A stretch of 64,000 bases of DNA from Stygiolobus caldivivus (GTDB lineage: Archaea; Thermoproteota; Thermoprotei_A; Sulfolobales; Sulfolobaceae). Location of the stretch: assembly GCF_019704315.1 (NCBI RefSeq), contig NZ_AP024597.1, positions 1 to 64,000 on the forward strand. Reading direction: 5' to 3'. Positions 24,379 through 34,010 of this stretch are shown piece after piece. The translations under genes and the position numbers were made by a program. Under the pieces are notes generated by a model. The model was given only the letters and a program-made list of their open reading frames with translations. It had not been told where the DNA came from and searched no databases. The first letter of the stretch is position 1; each line of letters starts with the position of its first letter.

Positions 24379-26166
24379 TCACACCAATTTAGTTATTTGA
24401 TCCAGAACCTCTCTTGCTGCAGGCCTCTTTAGCGGGTCTGGGTCTATCATCCTCTTCAGTAAGGGTTCGACCTCAGCTGGTACGTTTAAGCCCCATAGGG
24501 CTAACTTCTGCTTGGCTGTTGTAACGTTTCTCGTAACACAAGTCATATCATTTACTCCATAACAGTTAAACGCGTCCTCCATCTCTTGTAAGTCCGGCCT
24601 GTCCATTTTACGTGTGAGCAGTACGTAGAGTGCTATCCCTAAGGAGAATATGTCAAAGCTTGGTTCAGCCTTATCTGTGAGCGCTTCTGGCGGTGCATAG
24701 GCTGTCGTGAGCTGTATTATGTCACTCCCGACCTTTACTGCCCCTCCCAGGTCCCCTAGCTTGAACTGAACCTTAGGTAGGTCTACCGGGTCTTTGGGCT
24801 TAAAAGTTAAGAATACGTTCTGGGGCTTAATGTCACATTGTACAAACCCCTTAGAGTGTATTTCAACTAATGCCTCAGCGACTGAAGCAATAGCCCTATA
24901 AACGGCCTTCTTCCAATAACTGGAGTAGTAAAACCTATCATCACTCAGTAAGTCATAAAGTGTACCACCACTCATTAATTCCATGACTATCATCGGAGGG
25001 CTTTTTAAATAGAGGCTAGTATTCCCGGAGAGTATTTCCTTAAGCACTAGCATGTCAACATTTATGGCGTAAATCTTTACTACATTAGGGTTATTCGAGA
25101 GCGACGCTAAGGTGGAAGCCTCGTTCATCAAGTTCTTAAAACTCTCATCAGCCCTACTCCCGGTCCCGACCTTTAAGACCTTTATAGCGTAGTCTCTCCC
25201 ATCCGGACCGGTAGCTTCTAACACATAACCGTTACCCCCCTCACCTATCACCCTCTTAACTAAATAATCATTTAACTTCCTGTTAACCCATGTGTTAGGG
25301 TCCCATGAATAGAGAAAGGAAAGGGGTTTACCCAATAACACTGAAGGAAAGTTTAGCGTAAATGGACTTAACCCCGTACAATTAATCATCTTCTCCCTTA
25401 TGAGGGGTGTGTCTCGGATTTGTACTAATTCTGAATAAGTCAGGCATGCAGTGTCTTGTAGCCCCATCCTCTCATAAGCCTGGGCTTCATAGAGTAACGC
25501 TACTTGCCTTAAAGCATCGGTATTTAAGCGTTGAAACGCTGACACAGCTCTACCATACTCTTTTTTCTCTATTGACGCACGCCCTATTATCATCTGTGCT
25601 AAACCCTTTATGAACTCCTTGTCTGGCCCCTCTAACGTAGAACTCTGCTCTATCTTATTACCAGCTTGCACAGCAAAACGTCGGGCACTATCTGCATCAC
25701 CTTGTTTAAGCCTAAGATATGCAAAACCTAAATCATCATAGGTATCTGTATTTATTGGCCGAACCTGCCACGCCTCGTTCACACGACCGAGCTCCATCAA
25801 AATCATAACTTGCAGTAAATTACTTAGGTTAATTACTTCATTATTAGTTGAGCCCCTTATAGCTCTAGAGGCGTGAAATAAAGCTTCCTGAAGTATTCTT
25901 TGCTGATCCTTGACGAAGAAGGAGTAAAGGTATAACGCTAAGGACAAGTAATATTGGGCCTCACCGTTATTCAGGCTTTTTAGTGTTTTTATAGCTTGTT
26001 CTAAGTCACCCATCATCACCTCAGCCTTACCTTTCCACAACAAGGCATTCTCGTCCTTAGGACATAAATTAAGGGCTTCGTTAAATTTCTCATGTGCCTC
26101 TTTTAACTTGCCAGATTTATATAGACTAGCGCCCGTATTGACTAAATCGTTGCAACTGCTCATCAC
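24379..26166 (-). CDS. TPR-containing Hanks-type Ser/Thr protein kinase (kinase 2)
   Basis: 595 residues, the paralogue of 970-2769 with the same layout: TPR-like helices 1-250 (LYKSGKLKEAHEKFNEALNL), then a kinase domain from about 298. It has GEGGNGYV (308-315), Lys329, Asp445-x-Lys447-x-x-Asn450 and DLG (472-474), PPE (492-494). The conserved His of the HRD motif is Gln443 here (VQCDIKPQN), while Asp, Lys and Asn are kept, so activity is likely but may be altered. Shared blocks with kinase 1 include PNVV.IYA, SSYWKKAVYRA and DIFSLGIALYVLLTRK. Start ATG at 26166. It is monocistronic. Confidence 0.93.
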   Translation of the reverse strand: MMSSCNDLVNTGASLYKSGKLKEAHEKFNEALNLCPKDENALLWKGKAEVMMGDLEQAIKTLKSLNNGEAQYYLSLALYLYSFFVKDQQRILQEALFHASRAIRGSTNNEVINLSNLLQVMILMELGRVNEAWQVRPINTDTYDDLGFAYLRLKQGDADSARRFAVQAGNKIEQSSTLEGPDKEFIKGLAQMIIGRASIEKKEYGRAVSAFQRLNTDALRQVALLYEAQAYERMGLQDTACLTYSELVQIRDTPLIREKMINCTGLSPFTLNFPSVLLGKPLSFLYSWDPNTWVNRKLNDYLVKRVIGEGGNGYVLEATGPDGRDYAIKVLKVGTGSRADESFKNLMNEASTLASLSNNPNVVKIYAINVDMLVLKEILSGNTSLYLKSPPMIVMELMSGGTLYDLLSDDRFYYSSYWKKAVYRAIASVAEALVEIHSKGFVQCDIKPQNVFLTFKPKDPVDLPKVQFKLGDLGGAVKVGSDIIQLTTAYAPPEALTDKAEPSFDIFSLGIALYVLLTRKMDRPDLQEMEDAFNCYGVNDMTCVTRNVTTAKQKLALWGLNVPAEVEPLLKRMIDPDPLKRPAAREVLDQITKLV

Positions 26167-26201
26167 AAAAGTGTTTAGAATCTGGTCTTTATCTTTTTCC
26201 T

Positions 26202-26570
26202 CTAATCAACCAGCTTCATGATAACAGATAAGCTACAAATATTTAACGGATTAAGACCCTGATTAATTATATAAATGGGGGGGGGGGTAGTTATGCCCCT
26301 CTTGTAATTCCCATTAGGGAGCACCAGATAACAGCCCTCAGCGGTCTTTGATAGTAGTCTGTACTCACTCCTTAGTTTCTCGTATAGTCTTTCGTGGATC
26401 TTTCCCAATACTCCCTTCTCTTCCAGGTTTGGAACATCCTCATTTATCCAGAACAGTGCGTAGTGCTTTCACGTAGTTATTGACTAAGGCTAAGAGGGAG
26501 TCGGATAAGCCGACCTTCGCCAAAATAGCTACTCTGTTGAGGCTTTTGCCCCTCCTAACCGTTGAAGGAA
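26202..26570 (-). pseudogene. IS200/IS605-type TnpB N-terminal relic
   Basis: Minus-strand sequence reads SLLALVNNYVKALR, shifts, then VLGKIHERLYEKLRSEYRLL, SKTAEGCYLVL, matching the N-terminal helical region of archaeal TnpB/OrfB (LVNxYxxALR..LxxxYxLxSKxAxxCY). The nuclease core is absent. The reading frame passes through an 11-C tract. It is only a remnant. Confidence 0.6.
26277..26287. repeat. Run of 11 G
   Basis: An uninterrupted G11 on the plus strand at the downstream end of the TnpB relic. It is the longest homopolymer I noticed in the window. Such tracts slip during replication and are also prone to sequencing error. Confidence 0.85.
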
Positions 26571-26945
26571 ATTAAGGGAAAGAGACGTGTATAGACCTAC
26601 ATACCCACCCTTAGAAGGGACGAGGCTTTCGATCTTTTGTGAACTAATTGAATAGATACGTTACTAACCATCTATTAAGACGCGTTATAAACCATGCTAC
26701 GGGGGGTGTTGACGGCATCAGAAATGGTGGGCTCTCTTAAATGGTCTAACGATAAGATAGTTAAAATATTTCGAGGGGTCTAACGCAAGCACACCAGTTA
26801 CGCAGTATGGTTAGAGTCGGAGAAATTGAGCAGCTGGACAAGGACACGTTAGAAGACCCATCTAACAGTTTAGCAAGTGGGTTACCCGCCCTTACGTATT
26901 GAGTACTGCATATAAATATTTACTCTGTGTTTTTAAATAAGGTAT
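26571..26945. other. Intergenic region before the ATPase module
   Basis: About 375 bases without a supported gene. A TATA-like TTTTTAAATAAGG lies 8-20 bases before the next start. Nothing else is recognised. Confidence 0.35.
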
Positions 26946-28355
26946 ATGAGGCTTAAGATCACGTCCCTTGGACCGATCACAGAGAAGAGCGAAATTGAAC
27001 TCGGTGACCTGACGGTATTTTTCGGTCCGCCTAATTCTGGGAAGTCGACTGCTTTAAAGGCGATATATTATTCGCTACACCCTCTACTTAACAACGAGGT
27101 GGGAGACGGGTTTGTTGATTTAGGGAGTATGAAGCTCGAATACGTAACAAAGGACAATTCCTACGAGTTTAAGTTCCACCCTTCAACTGATTACCTTAAG
27201 GAATTACTTCCAGAAGGGGAGTTCTCTGCAGAGCCTTTATTCGCAAAGTTTGTAGAAGAGAACTCCCTCTTTGAGGACTTCGAGGACACTTTAGTAAACC
27301 CTTCAATAATGTTGCCCTCAGGATGTGAAGGAGTAAGAGAAGTGCCATATGAGGTTAAAATCTCTGGAAAATCTGGAAAAGTGATAATACACCTCACTAA
27401 CGAGCTTACCCCTAAATGCAAGGAGGCGCTTTATACGGAGTTAGGTAAGGTAATCATGCCTACTGTAGGTAAAAGGATTGCCGATAAATATAAAGAAAAA
27501 TTCCTCGAGTATTTGAGAAAAGAAGAAAAGGTAGGTCACGTAGTGCTCATACCTTATTCAAGGTCATTTGTAACTTTTGAACTGTTAACTCTTATAGAGT
27601 TAGCTGCCAGTAATATGCCGTCTAAATCAGGTAGTCTATTAGTAGACATTATACAAAGCATAGTGAAATCACTTAAGAGTCCAATTCTCTTTTCATATAA
27701 GTCTTTCTTGCTAGAGAATATTTTAGGAGACGTAAAGGAACTCGAAACCTATTTCGATGAAATAAAAGGGAGGAGGGAGATCAATAAGAGAGTATACGAA
27801 CTCTTAAAACCATTAATACCCGGTGACGTCAAAGTCCTGAACGACAAGCTGACGTACGTAGAGGGAGACAAGCCCATCCCTTGGAGACACACCTCAGCTT
27901 CTGTTATGGAAGCCGTAAGCTTACTTCTGTCAGTGGGGGAAGGACAGTTAATACTTTATGAAGAGCCCGAAACTCAACTCCACGAGCGGTTGCAAGTACT
28001 CATGGCACTTATCCTTTATGCCATGTCTTTATTTAATAAGTTGGTAATAACTACTCATAGTCAGACAATATTATATACACTTTCATTTATGGCTTACCTA
28101 AAACCCACTGCTGAAGAGGTTAAAAAATTGCTGGAGAAACTGGGAGTTAAGGACGACGAGTTAGCTAAAGCTGTAGAAGAGGCAAACAATAAGGAGGTAA
28201 AGTTCTATTATTTCCATGACGGAAAAGTGGAAGAAAAACCTGCTGAGGAAGTGAGTGAAGGGGTCCCCAGCGTTACGGACGTAATGGATATTGAATTAAG
28301 CTGGCTTTCCGAACTATATTTATCCAGAGGTGGTAAAGATTCTAATAGCAAATGA
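26946..28355 (+). CDS. SMC/RecF-like ABC ATPase (OLD-like group), possible defence protein
   Basis: 469 residues. Walker A FFGPPNSGKST (25-35), an ABC signature-like SASVMEAVSLLL, Walker B LILYEEPETQLHER (near 338-351) and the H-loop ITTHSQTIL. This head-only architecture with a short insertion is typical of AAA_15/AAA_21 proteins found in OLD, PARIS, Septu and similar antiphage systems. There is no C-terminal TOPRIM nuclease in this protein. The start ATG at 26946 follows a TATA-like element. It overlaps the next gene by 26 bases, so the two are translationally coupled, and the Cmr operon is next but one. Confidence 0.85.
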   Translation: MRLKITSLGPITEKSEIELGDLTVFFGPPNSGKSTALKAIYYSLHPLLNNEVGDGFVDLGSMKLEYVTKDNSYEFKFHPSTDYLKELLPEGEFSAEPLFAKFVEENSLFEDFEDTLVNPSIMLPSGCEGVREVPYEVKISGKSGKVIIHLTNELTPKCKEALYTELGKVIMPTVGKRIADKYKEKFLEYLRKEEKVGHVVLIPYSRSFVTFELLTLIELAASNMPSKSGSLLVDIIQSIVKSLKSPILFSYKSFLLENILGDVKELETYFDEIKGRREINKRVYELLKPLIPGDVKVLNDKLTYVEGDKPIPWRHTSASVMEAVSLLLSVGEGQLILYEEPETQLHERLQVLMALILYAMSLFNKLVITTHSQTILYTLSFMAYLKPTAEEVKKLLEKLGVKDDELAKAVEEANNKEVKFYYFHDGKVEEKPAEEVSEGVPSVTDVMDIELSWLSELYLSRGGKDSNSK

Positions 28356-28812
28356 TTGCGTATTAGTCGATGAGAAACAGAACAAAGAGGATGAAAAATG
28401 CAAATACGATATCTCCAATAAAAACATCGTTTACTTTTTCGACTTTGAAGAATTGTTTAAAAGTTCTATGATTAGTCAGGAACTAAAAGTAAAAAATACA
28501 CAGCACTGTGACGCGATTATAGTTGAAGACTCGCGTATCGGTATTTATGAGCTATCAATGTATAAGGGGAGGGATATTAATACATATTTGAACAAGTTTG
28601 AATATTGCATGTGCTTTCTTGAGTATTTTAGTAATAAAGTAAGCAAAATAGACATGAGAGGGGTCAATATTGACCTAGTGATCGTGGCAAACCCTAAAGA
28701 AGTTGCGACCTTAGATAGGGCTGTGAGGACGTTTAAAAATTCGGTAAAACATTTTAGAAGGCCGATTATAGCGAGATATAGTCCAAACCTGGTGGTAAAA
28801 CAATGCCAGTAA
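28330..28812 (+). CDS. Unknown partner of the ATPase, 160 residues
   Basis: Overlaps the ATPase gene by 26 bases (start at 28330, a GTG in VKILIANDCVLVDEK). Predicted alpha/beta protein with IVYFFDFEELFKSS, CDAIIVEDSRIGIYEL and a C-terminal FRRPIIARYS. There are acidic residues at strand ends (DCDA, VEDSR, IDLVIVANP), which would fit a small nuclease or Rossmann/TOPRIM-like fold, but I see no diagnostic motif. It is most simply the effector or partner of the ATPase. Confidence 0.65.
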   Translation: MVKILIANDCVLVDEKQNKEDEKCKYDISNKNIVYFFDFEELFKSSMISQELKVKNTQHCDAIIVEDSRIGIYELSMYKGRDINTYLNKFEYCMCFLEYFSNKVSKIDMRGVNIDLVIVANPKEVATLDRAVRTFKNSVKHFRRPIIARYSPNLVVKQCQ

Positions 28813-28954
28813 AAATAGTGCCTATGAAATGGCCATAATTAGGTTTATCGTCACGTTATTAGGCAATATGTGATCCACTACTTTGCGTGAATTTCAATTT
28901 TTAACCTATATAATCTTTTAAATTCAAAATAAGACGTCGTGTTAAAATTAAGTT

Positions 28955-29160
28955 TTACGTAGATTTTGATAACGGAGTCCGTGTCCCTACCCAGGTTAGG
29001 AACGGATCCCTCTCCGACCCCAACGATTTGGGCCCCCTTATGAGGGCTTCAATGTCCCAACGGTCTTCCCACGTCGTGGTGACGTCCTCGGGCGTGTCGT
29101 TGAGGTCGGTCGAGGAGGAGTACCCCCTCCCGTGACCTCTATAACCGCCTACTACCGACA
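28955..29160 (-). mobile_element. ISC1217-like transposase fragment
   Basis: Minus-strand sequence encodes GYSSSTDLNDTPEDVTTTWE, DRWDIEALIRGPKSLG, nearly the same as part of the transposase relic at 48860-49853 (GYSSSTDLHDTPEDVTTTWG). The DNA of the two copies is about 85-90% identical over 190 bases. The rest of the IS is missing. Confidence 0.75.
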
Positions 29161-29928
29161 GCTTGATGGGAGTGCCTATGCTTATCTCTGTCTTTTTAGT
29201 ATTTTCTTACAAAAACAGTAATGTATTACAATTATTACGGTAAAATATAAAATAAAATTTAAGGAACAGTACAATACTCTTACGTAGCTATTTAACTTAT
29301 CCAAGAATATTATATCTGGTACGAGAAGTATTAAGTTATAGGTACTTATAAAGAGGAATATCAGTCTCCATCCCGATCTAACAGTTACACAGGTAGACAC
29401 TTCCGAGCCTTATCCGGCAACTTTCCTCTATTAAAAGCTTACTTTCTTCCGGTTGTAAATTTAACTTCTCATCTATTCAAATTAAATTGAAATCAAAGAT
29501 TTTTAAACTTTAGCAAGAATCGGGGCAAGGAGACCGGACTGGGCTGAACCTTGATGAACGGGTATACACCTGATCCCCCCGTCCCCTAATTTATCATTTT
29601 CTTCAGAGCTTTATGAACTTCGTTTACACTTCACGCGTGGATTAAGCTAGTTAGGCCACACTTCATAATACTTCCCTATCACGTATCGTGACCATTTTCT
29701 TCGCCTAAGCTTTGCGGGATACCGTGGAGTATACTTTGCACTGTGAAAATTGCTAAAGGTTTCGAAATAACGTTTCCTCTCGATTGTGCTTATAACAAAA
29801 TTTTCCTGATTAAAGATAATTCAAAATTAATGGTTAACATTTTTAACTAGTAAAATTCGGTACCTTGTAGCGAAAAGACAAGATTTAGCCATAGGATGAC
29901 ATGAGTGTGTTACTTCTCCACATTTGCC
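29161..29928. other. Intergenic region downstream of the Cmr operon
   Basis: About 770 bases, AT-rich. A minus-strand frame 29182-29400 could encode a ~72-residue hydrophobic peptide (LILLVPDIIF, LNFILYFTVIIVIHY), but nothing else supports it. No CRISPR repeats are present. Confidence 0.4.
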
Positions 29929-30882
29929 CTACGAATCTGGTAATATTTTTCTCATATTATTTTGATTACTTATTCCGCAAATAGTATTATAGCCTATTTT
30001 CTCATAATCTTTAAACAAACTACTGTTTTTAATACACTTCTGATACCTATCAACAAACTCTTTCTTAATTATACTACCTTCAAACACTGCAGTAAGCATT
30101 TCCTTCCTTCTATTATGGGCAATATCAAACCCCAAACTAACCTTATCCACCTTGCCCATAACTATTAAATTCTCTTCTAAAATATCGTCTATAATGTCGT
30201 CCGGTATTAAAATTGGAGATAACGCAAGATAGTAATCATCTGATAAGTCTTTATTCAATATATCATCATCGTCCTCAACTTCAAGCTTAACAACCCTGCC
30301 TTCTCCGCCTAAATTAGCTATCGTCTCACTTAATTCGAGATTACCCTCTACAAATACCACATAATTTATGTCCTTCTTAAAAGATAAGTACCTCGCGGTA
30401 TATAGGTAATGCTCTTTAACTACCTTCTTTTGCCTATCTAAACTTATTCCAATTCTATCTTGAAAATCAATTAATTCAAAAAGTTTATTCTTCTCGTAGA
30501 AAATATCATAAATCTCTTTTTCCCACCCTTCATGTTTTTCGTTCATACCATCTAAAATTTTTTTCAAACAAAATAGGATTTCTCTATTGACGAGGGCAAA
30601 CAGGTTCCCCATTCTTAATGGGTAAAGGTAATTTTCATCGCCCTCTTCTATTAAAGTACCGTAAATCTTAGCGTCTCCTAATTGTTTAAGAAGAGTTGTG
30701 AGCCAATCTCCATCACTGCTTCCACTGAATTTTAGGTATCCTAAAAGCCCGGCTATTGTTGACGGCCTAGGGATTATTAAAGACTGTGCAGAAACGTGTG
30801 AGCCGGTAACTAAAGGCTCAAATTCCCCTTGAGCCCTTAACATTAATGGTTCTAAAGGTTTTATTTTAATCTTCTTTGCCAT
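29929..30882 (-). CDS. cmr3: Type III-B CRISPR RAMP protein Cmr3
   Basis: 317 residues. The N-terminus KIKPLEPLMLRAQGEFEPL, SHVSAQSLIIPRPSTIAGLL matches Cmr3 (Cas5-group RAMP), which with Cmr2 caps the foot of the Cmr complex and holds the 5' tag of the crRNA. It is the last gene of the operon; its start overlaps the cmr2 stop by one base. Somewhat short of the usual length, with the end at 29929 by a clear stop. Assignment rests on motif and on operon position. Confidence 0.88.
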   Translation of the reverse strand: MAKKIKIKPLEPLMLRAQGEFEPLVTGSHVSAQSLIIPRPSTIAGLLGYLKFSGSSDGDWLTTLLKQLGDAKIYGTLIEEGDENYLYPLRMGNLFALVNREILFCLKKILDGMNEKHEGWEKEIYDIFYEKNKLFELIDFQDRIGISLDRQKKVVKEHYLYTARYLSFKKDINYVVFVEGNLELSETIANLGGEGRVVKLEVEDDDDILNKDLSDDYYLALSPILIPDDIIDDILEENLIVMGKVDKVSLGFDIAHNRRKEMLTAVFEGSIIKKEFVDRYQKCIKNSSLFKDYEKIGYNTICGISNQNNMRKILPDS

Positions 30883-33800
30883 TACTCACCACCATAAATT
30901 ATCCTTAAAGTATAAACCACGTTAGATATCAAATCCCCCTTAAGCCGATAACCTTCTATCCTTGTTGTAAAATACTCTGGTCTGAATAACTCCACAAGGT
31001 ATTTTGCATCTTTAAGGGAGGAATTCCTCTTTATCCAATACTCTAGTAACGGCTTCGCGATCGGTAAGGGTGAAGAAGTAATTAGGCCCCTATAATTCTC
31101 GTAGTCATAAAGTAAAGAAGTAGAAATCTCCCCCTCATCTACCTTTCTCTTCAACGCTAAGATTAACTCTATGACACTCGCAATATCCTTAAAGCTGTCC
31201 TTTGAAGTAACTATAGGCCTAATTAATGACAGAGGAATTACAGATTGTAATCCTTGATATTTAAAGATTACGATGTCCTTCTTAATCCTCCCTTTATCAG
31301 TATCTATACTTATCCTCTCCTTCCCCTCTTCTAGTAGGTAATACGAATCATTAATTATTGTAGGTAGGGGATCTGCGTAATGAGAAACAATTACGGAATA
31401 ACTCCTCCCTACTATTGGCAATGCTGGATAATATGTATTATTTAACCTTGTAAAACCGCCTTCCAAACACATATTACCTAATCTGTCTCCATATCCCGCA
31501 AAAGCCCTCCTACTCTCCTTAATAAAGTCTAAAACTTCGCTTATTGGAAGCATAGCAAGTAAGTCGTCTCCACCAGCATATATGACAAACCCCTTATGCT
31601 TATTAATCAGATTTATCTCCGCAATAAGCCCTCTGTTAAGTGCTGAGGAAATTGAGACGTGCCAAGCTGGAGTGACTATTATCCTTCCTTTATTAAATAT
31701 CTCGTTAAAGTAATTGATGGTCGATTTTACTTCTTTATTCACTTCGTTTTCATTTATTCCTTTCCTTCCCCCTCTCTTTATTCTCTTCATTAATTCATTT
31801 AAGTAAATTTTTTCTGCACAAGGGCAACATCTCTTCTCCTTCTCCCCTTCTATACATAATAATATCGAATGAATGTACGGCTCTACACTTTCGCTGGCCG
31901 AATCCTTTAAATATCCCTTTAGCAGTTCATCTACTTCCTCTTTTTTCGCACTTATGTTAGCATAATCACCGGAATCAATAATTCCAGCCAAATAAGGAGT
32001 CAACTTACCTTCCAATAAATCGCCTAAATAATCGCTGTCAGCCCTAACTAAAGCGTAATAAGGTGATGGAAAATTAATACCGTGTTTTCTAAATAGCGAG
32101 AAATAATATCCCCTTTTCTCCTCACTAAACCAATGTTCCTCCGGGTCTATTGTGAGATCTATACCCTTGTTATAATTCTCATTAAACCACTGCCACATGG
32201 AAAGTCTACTCTCAGTAGGCGTCTCACAAACCTTCTCGTTCTTTAAATCTTCACATAGCTCGTCTTTCTTCTCTATCATTTCCTCAAAAGTCCTAATTGA
32301 TGCGACATCGCTCGTTGAGGGAATCTCTATCTTAACAGCCTCAGTCAGTACTTCCTTCACAATCTCCTCAACGTCGTAAAGGCCCCCTAGTAGCAGAACC
32401 CTCATAAGTCTAGGCTCAGCACCTAAAGCCCTTTTCACTAAACACCATGGGCAGAGCCTTTCGCCGGGCGAAATCATCTTCTTTATGCACGTTAAATCAT
32501 TCTCGTCTTTAGCCATCCCGAGGCCAATTAACTTGTTAAATTCCTCTTCTTTGGGCATTATGACTACTGCCGGCAAAACCCCACAAGAAGTACAGAATTC
32601 ATACCCCCTCTTTGACTTCTCACCGAATTGGGGTAGCTTGCCGTCTTTTGTCAACTCAAACAGTTTTAAGTGTGACTCTGGTGTAACCTTGACCAGTTTA
32701 TCCTTCTTAAACTCACTAACCAGTTGACGATACTTAGTATCGTAGACCTTCCATGCGTCTGACTTTAGTGCCGGTTTTTTGCTATTTACTTTTTCAAATA
32801 TCTCATTTTTCTCTACACTTACTTGCCTTACGCGGATCTTCAGAGGAGGGATAAGTAACAGTTCTTCAGTCCTTTTTAATACGTTACAAACTAAATTCCA
32901 GAAACCATCTCCTCTCTTCTCTTGTGAATATATCCTTAGAGCCCGAATTAGCCTCTTCCACCCCTCATCATATCTTTCCTTCACCTTCGAAATGAAGTAA
33001 TTATCGTCTGGAAGGGGGGAATAATGATCTCCGTCACTCTTAAACCCAGGTAAGATAAGCGTAACCCTGCCGGGAATTATGGGATACGGAGGGATCTTCA
33101 ATTTCTCAAATAGGTCGTCACCATTAAATATATACTCGGTTACCAGTTGTTTAACCTCATCTATTACTTCCTTATCTATTCCTTCTTTCCTTAATTTTTC
33201 TAATAAATAGAACGCGTAAAACTGGTTAAACCTTAATGATGGGAAGAGAACTACATCCGGTCCGTATTCCTCTATGAAAGCCGTAATGACGTACCATAAA
33301 AGTGCCGAGACTAAATAGCTTGAAACCCATAAGTCTCTTACTTTCCTTCCCTTACTTATGAAGTCAGCAACGCCTACAGTATCCATACCTAGTAAATAAC
33401 CTTTTCTTGTATCTTTGTTATCACCATTAAATGTCAATATCCAATTCATCATTGCAGCAGTTGCGTATAAATGGTCGAAAATGCTGTGGGTAGGGTTTCT
33501 AGTATCTGAAGGACTACTTTCATATGCAGAATCTATCCATATTAATTCATAAATAAGGTAAAACAACTGGTACCTTAAAATATCAATATTATTGATGTTT
33601 AATATCTTTTTATATTTATTTATTAAATTATCTAATTCAGGCTTATTCTTAGGGAATAAGTTACCTACATGCTTTTGAATACTTGGCAAGAAGATATTTT
33701 TTAAGAGTATGTTGCGCTCCCTAAATATACTTTTTTCCCTATATGTAATGCTCCCTAAATATCTATCTATAGAACTAGCTAGTGAATCTGCATTTTCAAT

Positions 33801-34010
33801 ATTTTCTTCAAGACTCTCCATGTTAAATAATTGCTTAGCTATAAACTTGGCTACCTTTTCATGTGCTTTTCCATTTCTAATGATTTTTTTTATTTCACTT
33901 GTTAAATTGTGTGCTTCCCCCGATATTACCCATGCCTTGTTTGGAGGATCATGGATTAAGGCTAGTAATTTTTGATTTATGAAATTATTAACTGAAATTT
34001 CGTTACTCAT
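30882..34010 (-). CDS. cmr2: Type III-B CRISPR large subunit Cmr2 (Cas10)
   Basis: 1042 residues. An N-terminal HD motif LLALIHDPPNKAW (His20-Asp21), zinc-binding Cys pairs near residue 470 (CTSCG) and CPWC, and a palm polymerase-cyclase GGDD motif at 813-816 (YAGGDDLLAML). Cas10 senses target RNA bound by the complex, and its HD and GGDD sites give DNA cleavage and cyclic oligoadenylate synthesis respectively. Both are intact here, so the module should be signal-competent. It overlaps cmr6 by 4 bases and touches cmr3. Confidence 0.96.
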   Translation of the reverse strand: MSNEISVNNFINQKLLALIHDPPNKAWVISGEAHNLTSEIKKIIRNGKAHEKVAKFIAKQLFNMESLEENIENADSLASSIDRYLGSITYREKSIFRERNILLKNIFLPSIQKHVGNLFPKNKPELDNLINKYKKILNINNIDILRYQLFYLIYELIWIDSAYESSPSDTRNPTHSIFDHLYATAAMMNWILTFNGDNKDTRKGYLLGMDTVGVADFISKGRKVRDLWVSSYLVSALLWYVITAFIEEYGPDVVLFPSLRFNQFYAFYLLEKLRKEGIDKEVIDEVKQLVTEYIFNGDDLFEKLKIPPYPIIPGRVTLILPGFKSDGDHYSPLPDDNYFISKVKERYDEGWKRLIRALRIYSQEKRGDGFWNLVCNVLKRTEELLLIPPLKIRVRQVSVEKNEIFEKVNSKKPALKSDAWKVYDTKYRQLVSEFKKDKLVKVTPESHLKLFELTKDGKLPQFGEKSKRGYEFCTSCGVLPAVVIMPKEEEFNKLIGLGMAKDENDLTCIKKMISPGERLCPWCLVKRALGAEPRLMRVLLLGGLYDVEEIVKEVLTEAVKIEIPSTSDVASIRTFEEMIEKKDELCEDLKNEKVCETPTESRLSMWQWFNENYNKGIDLTIDPEEHWFSEEKRGYYFSLFRKHGINFPSPYYALVRADSDYLGDLLEGKLTPYLAGIIDSGDYANISAKKEEVDELLKGYLKDSASESVEPYIHSILLCIEGEKEKRCCPCAEKIYLNELMKRIKRGGRKGINENEVNKEVKSTINYFNEIFNKGRIIVTPAWHVSISSALNRGLIAEINLINKHKGFVIYAGGDDLLAMLPISEVLDFIKESRRAFAGYGDRLGNMCLEGGFTRLNNTYYPALPIVGRSYSVIVSHYADPLPTIINDSYYLLEEGKERISIDTDKGRIKKDIVIFKYQGLQSVIPLSLIRPIVTSKDSFKDIASVIELILALKRKVDEGEISTSLLYDYENYRGLITSSPLPIAKPLLEYWIKRNSSLKDAKYLVELFRPEYFTTRIEGYRLKGDLISNVVYTLRIIYGGE

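Noticed and set aside
29182-29400. Minus-strand hydrophobic frame of 72 residues
   Set aside because: Hydrophobicity follows from AT-rich DNA; no promoter, partner or homologue I can name.
29545-29575. A CTGA-ACCT-TGATGA .. CTGA arrangement resembling the D'-C'-D boxes of a C/D box sRNA with a 12-base guide
   Set aside because: No matching C box upstream at the required distance and no terminal stem; such short motifs arise by chance.
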